Of a DNA stretch of 27,170 bases, positions 23,015 to 27,170 are shown one piece after another. The notes under the pieces were generated by a model that was not told the origin of the DNA, ran no database searches, and saw only the letters and a program-made list of their open reading frames with translations. This DNA comes from Bacillota bacterium (GTDB lineage: Bacteria > Bacillota > Clostridia > Acetivibrionales > DTU013): positions 1 to 27,170 of the forward strand of contig JAEYOM010000082.1 of NCBI GenBank assembly GCA_023411715.1. The letters run 5' to 3'. Position numbers and translations under genes: made by a program. Numbering within the stretch: the first letter of the stretch is position 1; every line of letters starts with the position of its first letter.

Positions 23015-24025
23015 ATGGCAGTAAAAGTTGGTATTAACGGTTTTGGCAGAATAGGACGTCTTGTATTCAGGGCAGCAATCGAAAATCCTAACATTGAAGT
23101 AAAGGGAATAAACGACCCTTTCATCGATCTTGATTACATGACCTACATGCTGAAATATGATACGGTTCACGGACAGTTCAAGGGCACGATCTCGACAGAG
23201 AACGGCATGCTCGTTGTCAATGGACAGAAAATAGCTGTTTATGCGGCTATGAAACCTGAAGAGATTCCGTGGAAAGACTGCGGCGCAGAATACATAGTTG
23301 AATCGACAGGTGTATTCACTGAAACCGAAAAGGCATCCGCACACTTCGCAGGCGGCGCAAAGAAAGTCATCATCAGTGCTCCGTCAAAGGACGCTCCGAT
23401 GTTCGTAATGGGCGTTAACAATAACACCTACAGCAAGGATATGAAGGTCGTTTCAAATGCATCCTGCACGACCAACTGTCTCGCACCTCTCGCAAAGGTC
23501 ATCCATGACAACTTCGGTATCGTCGAAGGCCTTATGACCACGGTTCATTCCTACACTGCGACGCAGAAGACCGTTGACGGTCCCTCCAAGAAGGACTGGA
23601 GAGGCGGACGTGCAGCAGCACAGAACATCATTCCGTCATCCACCGGCGCTGCAAAGGCAGTTGGAAAGGTTATTCCTTCGCTTAACGGAAAACTTACAGG
23701 TATGTCCCTCAGGGTACCGACTCCCGACGTATCAGTCGTAGACCTCACCTGCCGTCTTGAAAAAGCTGCAAGCTACGATGAGATCAAGGCTGCTGTCAAG
23801 AAGGCTGCTGACGGCGAACTCAAGGGCATCCTCGCATATACTGAGGACGATGTTGTTTCCTCAGACTTTATCCACGATCCTCATACCTCGATATTCGATG
23901 CTAAAGCAGGTATCGCTCTCAACAGCAACTTTGTCAAGCTCGTTGCATGGTATGACAATGAATGGGGCTACTCAAACAAGGTAGTTGACCTCATCTCCTA
24001 CATGGCTAAAGTTGATGCCAAATAA
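23015..24025 (+). CDS. gap: Glyceraldehyde-3-phosphate dehydrogenase, type I
   Basis: The 336-residue enzyme makes 1,3-bisphosphoglycerate from glyceraldehyde 3-phosphate with NAD. The NAD site is GINGFGRIGRL (6-16); the catalytic cysteine is C151 in SNASCTTNCLAP, with H178 in TTVHSYTATQ; the C-terminus has SWYDNE-like AWYDNEWGYS. A strong ATAGGAGGT lies before ATG 23015. Codon use is more biased towards C-ending codons than in neighbours, as in highly expressed genes. It heads gap - pgk/tpi - gpmI. Confidence 0.98.
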   Translation: MAVKVGINGFGRIGRLVFRAAIENPNIEVKGINDPFIDLDYMTYMLKYDTVHGQFKGTISTENGMLVVNGQKIAVYAAMKPEEIPWKDCGAEYIVESTGVFTETEKASAHFAGGAKKVIISAPSKDAPMFVMGVNNNTYSKDMKVVSNASCTTNCLAPLAKVIHDNFGIVEGLMTTVHSYTATQKTVDGPSKKDWRGGRAAAQNIIPSSTGAAKAVGKVIPSLNGKLTGMSLRVPTPDVSVVDLTCRLEKAASYDEIKAAVKKAADGELKGILAYTEDDVVSSDFIHDPHTSIFDAKAGIALNSNFVKLVAWYDNEWGYSNKVVDLISYMAKVDAK

Positions 24026-24050
24026 GTTCTGATCGACCGGGATCGAATTT

Positions 24051-24104
24051 AAGGCTCACTCTTACCCTTACCTTAAGTGAGTGGTTGAAGGGTGAGCCTT
24101 TTGA
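24051..24104 (+). terminator. Hairpin between gap and pgk-tpi (terminator or attenuator)
   Basis: AAGGCTCAC (24051-24059) pairs with GTGAGCCTT (24092-24100), followed by a short T tract. A competing pairing of ACCCTT (24063-24068) with AAGGGT (24088-24093) uses part of the same right arm. It may lower readthrough from gap into the next gene or stabilise the 3' end of gap mRNA. Confidence 0.7.
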
Positions 24105-24134
24105 TTTTAAATATTCTTTGAAAGGATGAATGTC

Positions 24135-26081
24135 ATGGCACTATATAACAAGAAGTCCATCGAGAACATCGACGTCAAGGGCAAGAAAGTCATTGTCCGC
24201 GTTGATTTCAATGTACCCCTGGATGAAAACCTCAAAATCACCGACGACAAAAGAATAGTCGGCGCTCTTCCTACGATCAAATACCTCGTTGACAATGGAG
24301 CAAAGACCATACTTGTATCCCATCTCGGCAGGCCGAAGAACGGTCCCGAGGATAAATTCAGCATGAAACCTACCGCAGCAAGGCTCAGCGAGCTTCTTGG
24401 CAAACCGGTTATCATGGCGAAGGACGTTATCGGTCCCGATGCCAGGGAGAAGGCCGCCGCTCTCAAAAACGGCGAAGTACTTATGCTTGAGAATGTGCGT
24501 TTCCATAAAGAAGAGGAAAAGAACGATCCCGTGTTTGCAAAGGAACTTGCTTCTCTTGCGGAGATATATGTAAACGATGCATTCGGTACAGCCCACAGGG
24601 CGCATGCTTCCACTGCAGGCCTTGCGGATTACCTTCCGGCAGTCTGCGGATACCTAATTAAAAAAGAAGTCGATATCATGGGCAAAGCTCTCTCGCATCC
24701 GGCAAGACCTTTTGTTGCAATACTCGGCGGAGCTAAGGTTTCTGACAAGATCCAGGTCATTGAAAACCTGATAGACAAGGTCGATACGCTTATCATCGGC
24801 GGCGGTATGGCTTATACGTTCCTAAAGGCAAAGGGCTACAAGATCGGCAACTCGATCTGCGAAGACGACAAGATCGATCTGGCCAAGGAACTGATGGCAA
24901 AGGCCGAAAAGAAGGGCGTCCAGATGATGCTCCCGATAGGCAGCATAGTCGGCAAGGAATTCAAGAACGATACAGAACATAAGTATGTCCCTTCCGATGA
25001 TATGCCGGACGGCTGGTCGGGCATGGACATAGGCTCGCTGACCATAGAGAAGTTCTCCAAGGAAATCAAGAAAGCCAAGACGATAGTATGGAACGGACCG
25101 ATGGGCGTATTCGAATTCCCGAATTTCGCAAACGGCACCAAGGAGATAGCAAGAGCTGTTGCTGAATCCGGTGCTGTCTCCATCGTAGGCGGCGGCGATT
25201 CCGCTGCAGCCGTTGAACAGCTTGGCTATGCGGATAAGATAACTCATATATCGACTGGGGGCGGAGCATCACTGGAGTTCCTCGAAGGCAAAGTCCTTCC
25301 CGGAATAGCTTGCCTGCTTGATGCCAACCCAAGAAAAAAAATAGCGGCCGGCAACTGGAAGATGAATAAAACTGCTTCCGAAGCAGTCGAGTTCGTTGCA
25401 GCTCTTAAACCCAGGGTGGCCGGCGCTGACGCGGAAGTCGTAGTAGGTGTTCCGTTTGTATGCCTCCCCGGCGTTATCAAGGCAGCTGAAGGCTCCAATA
25501 TAAAGGTTGCCGCACAGAATATGCACTGGGAGGAAAAAGGAGCATTTACAGGCGAAGTTTCAGGCCCGATGCTGAAGGAACTTGGCGTGGATTATGTCAT
25601 CATAGGCCACTCCGAGAGAAGACAGTATTTCGCTGAAACCGATGAGACAGTCAACAAGAAGGTCCATGCGGCATTTAAATACGGACTCAAACCGATCGTA
25701 TGCGTGGGCGAATCCCTTGCACAGAGAGAACAGGGCGTTACAGCCGACCTGATCAGGTACCAGGTCAAGATAGCTCTGCTCGGACTCAGCGCAGACCAGG
25801 TCAAGGATACGGTCATCGCATACGAGCCAATTTGGGCTATCGGAACCGGCAAGACTGCAACCAATGAGCAGGCAAACGAAGTTTGCGGCATAATCAGGGA
25901 AGCTGTAAAGGCACTTTACGAAGAAGAGGTTTCCGACGCGGTACGTATCCAGTACGGCGGAAGCGTTAACGCGGCCAATGCGACCGAGCTCTTCAACATG
26001 TCGGATATCGACGGCGGTCTGGTGGGCGGCGCAAGCCTGAAGCTCGACGATTTTGAAAAGATCGTCAAATATGACGCCTGA
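24135..26081 (+). CDS. pgk-tpiA: Fused phosphoglycerate kinase - triosephosphate isomerase
   Basis: One frame of 648 residues carries a complete PGK (1 to about 397: VDFNVPL, SHLGRPK, GGAKVSDK, GGGDSAAAV, STGGGASLEFLEG) joined without a linker to a complete TIM (from about 401). TIM catalytic residues are N407/K409 in AAGNWKM, H492 in IIGHSERR and E564 in AYEPIWAIGTG. PGK makes ATP from 1,3-bisphosphoglycerate; TIM interconverts the triose phosphates. I chose ATG 24135, 9 nt after AAAGG (24121-24125); ATG 24126 touches that site. The junction contains eight A residues (25334-25341). A similar fusion is known in Thermotoga maritima. No separate usable tpi start is seen in the present frame. 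Confidence 0.96.
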   Translation: MALYNKKSIENIDVKGKKVIVRVDFNVPLDENLKITDDKRIVGALPTIKYLVDNGAKTILVSHLGRPKNGPEDKFSMKPTAARLSELLGKPVIMAKDVIGPDAREKAAALKNGEVLMLENVRFHKEEEKNDPVFAKELASLAEIYVNDAFGTAHRAHASTAGLADYLPAVCGYLIKKEVDIMGKALSHPARPFVAILGGAKVSDKIQVIENLIDKVDTLIIGGGMAYTFLKAKGYKIGNSICEDDKIDLAKELMAKAEKKGVQMMLPIGSIVGKEFKNDTEHKYVPSDDMPDGWSGMDIGSLTIEKFSKEIKKAKTIVWNGPMGVFEFPNFANGTKEIARAVAESGAVSIVGGGDSAAAVEQLGYADKITHISTGGGASLEFLEGKVLPGIACLLDANPRKKIAAGNWKMNKTASEAVEFVAALKPRVAGADAEVVVGVPFVCLPGVIKAAEGSNIKVAAQNMHWEEKGAFTGEVSGPMLKELGVDYVIIGHSERRQYFAETDETVNKKVHAAFKYGLKPIVCVGESLAQREQGVTADLIRYQVKIALLGLSADQVKDTVIAYEPIWAIGTGKTATNEQANEVCGIIREAVKALYEEEVSDAVRIQYGGSVNAANATELFNMSDIDGGLVGGASLKLDDFEKIVKYDA

Positions 26082-26115
26082 TCCGGATTGAATTAAGCAA
26101 ACCCTTGCACTATAG

Positions 26116-26145
26116 AAAAGGCTGTCTCAACAGGCAGCCTTTTTT
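26116..26145 (+). terminator. Rho-independent terminator after pgk-tpi
   Basis: GGCTGTC (26120-26126) pairs with GGCAGCC (26133-26139) around TCAACA with one G-U, extended by AAAA/TTTT and a run of T to 26145. It is the strongest terminator in the glycolytic block and sets gpmI apart. Confidence 0.88.
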
Positions 26146-26241
26146 GGTAGAATATGTGAAGTCCGGCCGGAACGACGCAGCGGGAGATCGGCGCGTTACA
26201 GCCAGCTCTGGTCCGGGATATTTTCAGAAGGAGTCAATTCT

Positions 26242-27170
26242 ATGAAAAACAAACTGGTTTCATTAATAATACTTGACGGGTTCGGGGTCAATCCGCGTTC
26301 CGAGGGGAATGCGATTATGGCTGCAAACAAGCCGAATCTGGACAGCTTCATTAAAAGTTACCCGAATACCGTCATTCATACAAGCGGTATGGACGTAGGC
26401 CTTCCCAAGGGCCAGATGGGCAATTCTGAAGTAGGGCACACAAACATAGGCGCAGGCAGGATAGTGTATCAGGAGCTCACGAGGATCACCAAGTCCATAG
26501 AGGACGGAGACTTTTTCAAAAAGCAGGAGTTCATCGGGGCAATGGAGAACTGCAAGGCAAACGGTTCCAAACTTCACCTGTTCGGTCTTCTGTCGGACGG
26601 CGGCGTCCACAGCCATAACACGCATCTCTACGCTCTGGTCGAAATGGCCAAGAGGTATGGATTGAAGGAAGTTTATGTACACTGTTTCTTTGACGGCAGG
26701 GATGTCCCGCCGGACAGCGCCAAAGGGTACGTTGAGGAACTGGAAGCCAAACTGGCCGGGATCGGCACCGGCAAGATCGCAAGCGTCATGGGGCGTTATT
26801 ATGCGATGGACAGGGACAACCGCTGGGAAAGGGTCAAGCTTGCCTATGACGCAATGACGCTCGGGCAGGGACTTACCGCCGCAACGGCAGGCCAGGCCGT
26901 GACCGAATCCTATGCAAGGCAGGAATTCGACGAATTTGTCAAGCCGACAGTAATCATAAAGGACGGCAAGCCGCTTGCCGCTATCGGCAAAAACGACTCT
27001 GTCATATTCTTCAACTTCAGACCTGACCGTGCGAGAGAGATCACGAGGACCTTCGTGGATCCTGAATTTTCAGGCTTCGAAAGGCCGAACGGCTTCTTCC
27101 CGCTGTACTATGTCTGCATGACGCAGTATGACAAGACTATTCCGAACGTAAAGGTAGCTTTCAAGCCCGA
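26242..27170 (+). CDS. gpmI: 2,3-bisphosphoglycerate-independent phosphoglycerate mutase (partial, 3' end outside)
   Basis: The frame is open from ATG 26242 to the window edge (309 codons), about 60% of the usual ~510. It belongs to the Mn-dependent alkaline-phosphatase superfamily and interconverts 3- and 2-phosphoglycerate. The metal ligand is D12 in ILDGFG and the serine nucleophile is S62 in GQMGNSEVGHTNIGAGR. The insertion domain shows LLSDGGVHSH, FFDGRDVPP, GRYYAMDRDNRWER and FFNFRPDRAREI. AGAAGGAG (26226-26233) precedes the start. A strong terminator separates it from pgk-tpi, so it may have its own promoter in 26146-26225. Confidence 0.97.
   Translation, partial: MKNKLVSLIILDGFGVNPRSEGNAIMAANKPNLDSFIKSYPNTVIHTSGMDVGLPKGQMGNSEVGHTNIGAGRIVYQELTRITKSIEDGDFFKKQEFIGAMENCKANGSKLHLFGLLSDGGVHSHNTHLYALVEMAKRYGLKEVYVHCFFDGRDVPPDSAKGYVEELEAKLAGIGTGKIASVMGRYYAMDRDNRWERVKLAYDAMTLGQGLTAATAGQAVTESYARQEFDEFVKPTVIIKDGKPLAAIGKNDSVIFFNFRPDRAREITRTFVDPEFSGFERPNGFFPLYYVCMTQYDKTIPNVKVAFKP

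Noticed and set aside
25334..25341. A8 run as a sequencing error hiding separate pgk and tpi genes
   Set aside because: Not excluded, but with A7 no start codon would exist for TIM in its frame, so the fused reading is the simpler account of this sequence. It is kept as a caveat in the finding.

Overview
The window reads as a chromosomal segment of an endospore-forming member of the Clostridia (Firmicutes), probably a plant-polysaccharide degrader. The grounds are a complete spoIIA-spoVA sporulation block, Gram-positive regulators (HPr kinase, RapZ, YvcK, WhiA), strong AGGAGG-type ribosome binding sites, frequent TTG starts, and an intracellular xylo-oligosaccharide hydrolase. Most of the window has moderate GC. 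Only the first ~780 bases are clearly AT-rich and look like the edge of an accessory region.

Layout. 1-1150: the tail of a VOC/PhnB-like protein, a HAD hydrolase and a gene-poor stretch, ending in a near-consensus promoter. 1151-1455: two tRNA-Gly genes (GCC and UCC anticodons) and a strong terminator. 1514-9416: hprK, a PHP phosphoesterase, murB, rapZ, yvcK, a GH133-type glycogen debranching enzyme and whiA, tightly spaced and mostly coupled. 9463-14353: a sigma-H-type promoter, spoIIAA, spoIIAB, sigF, a 175-bp fold-back element, a 51-codon membrane peptide, then spoVAC, spoVAD, spoVAE and spoVAEA. 14443-18729: cheX, a GH8 exo-oligoxylanase, a second fold-back element, then on the minus strand a fucose-isomerase-family protein and a small secreted protein. 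18887-22768: a TrmL-type tRNA methyltransferase, an M20 peptidase, phosphofructokinase and a DUF2156 protein. 22935-27170: a glycolytic block of gap, a fused pgk-tpi gene and gpmI (cut by the window end).

How the genes fit together. HPrK, YvcK, RapZ and the debranching enzyme link carbon status to wall synthesis (MurB) and division or sporulation (WhiA). The spoIIA block gives the forespore sigma factor and its two regulators, and the spoVA genes downstream make the dipicolinic acid channel. PFK, GAPDH, PGK-TIM and GpmI cover most of the middle and lower Embden-Meyerhof pathway.

The most interesting observations are: (1) a single-ORF PGK-TIM fusion whose exact junction is a run of eight A followed in the +1 frame by TAG, so slippage there could release stand-alone PGK; (2) a 42-43 nt stem-loop element present four times, with compensatory stem changes and a constant distance to the next start codon, twice supplying the stop codon of the gene before it; (3) a cysteine-every-fifth-residue tandem repeat inside the debranching enzyme; (4) two long fold-back elements in intergenic regions; and (5) a spoIIA operon with a well-matched sigma-H promoter but unusually large gaps between its genes.
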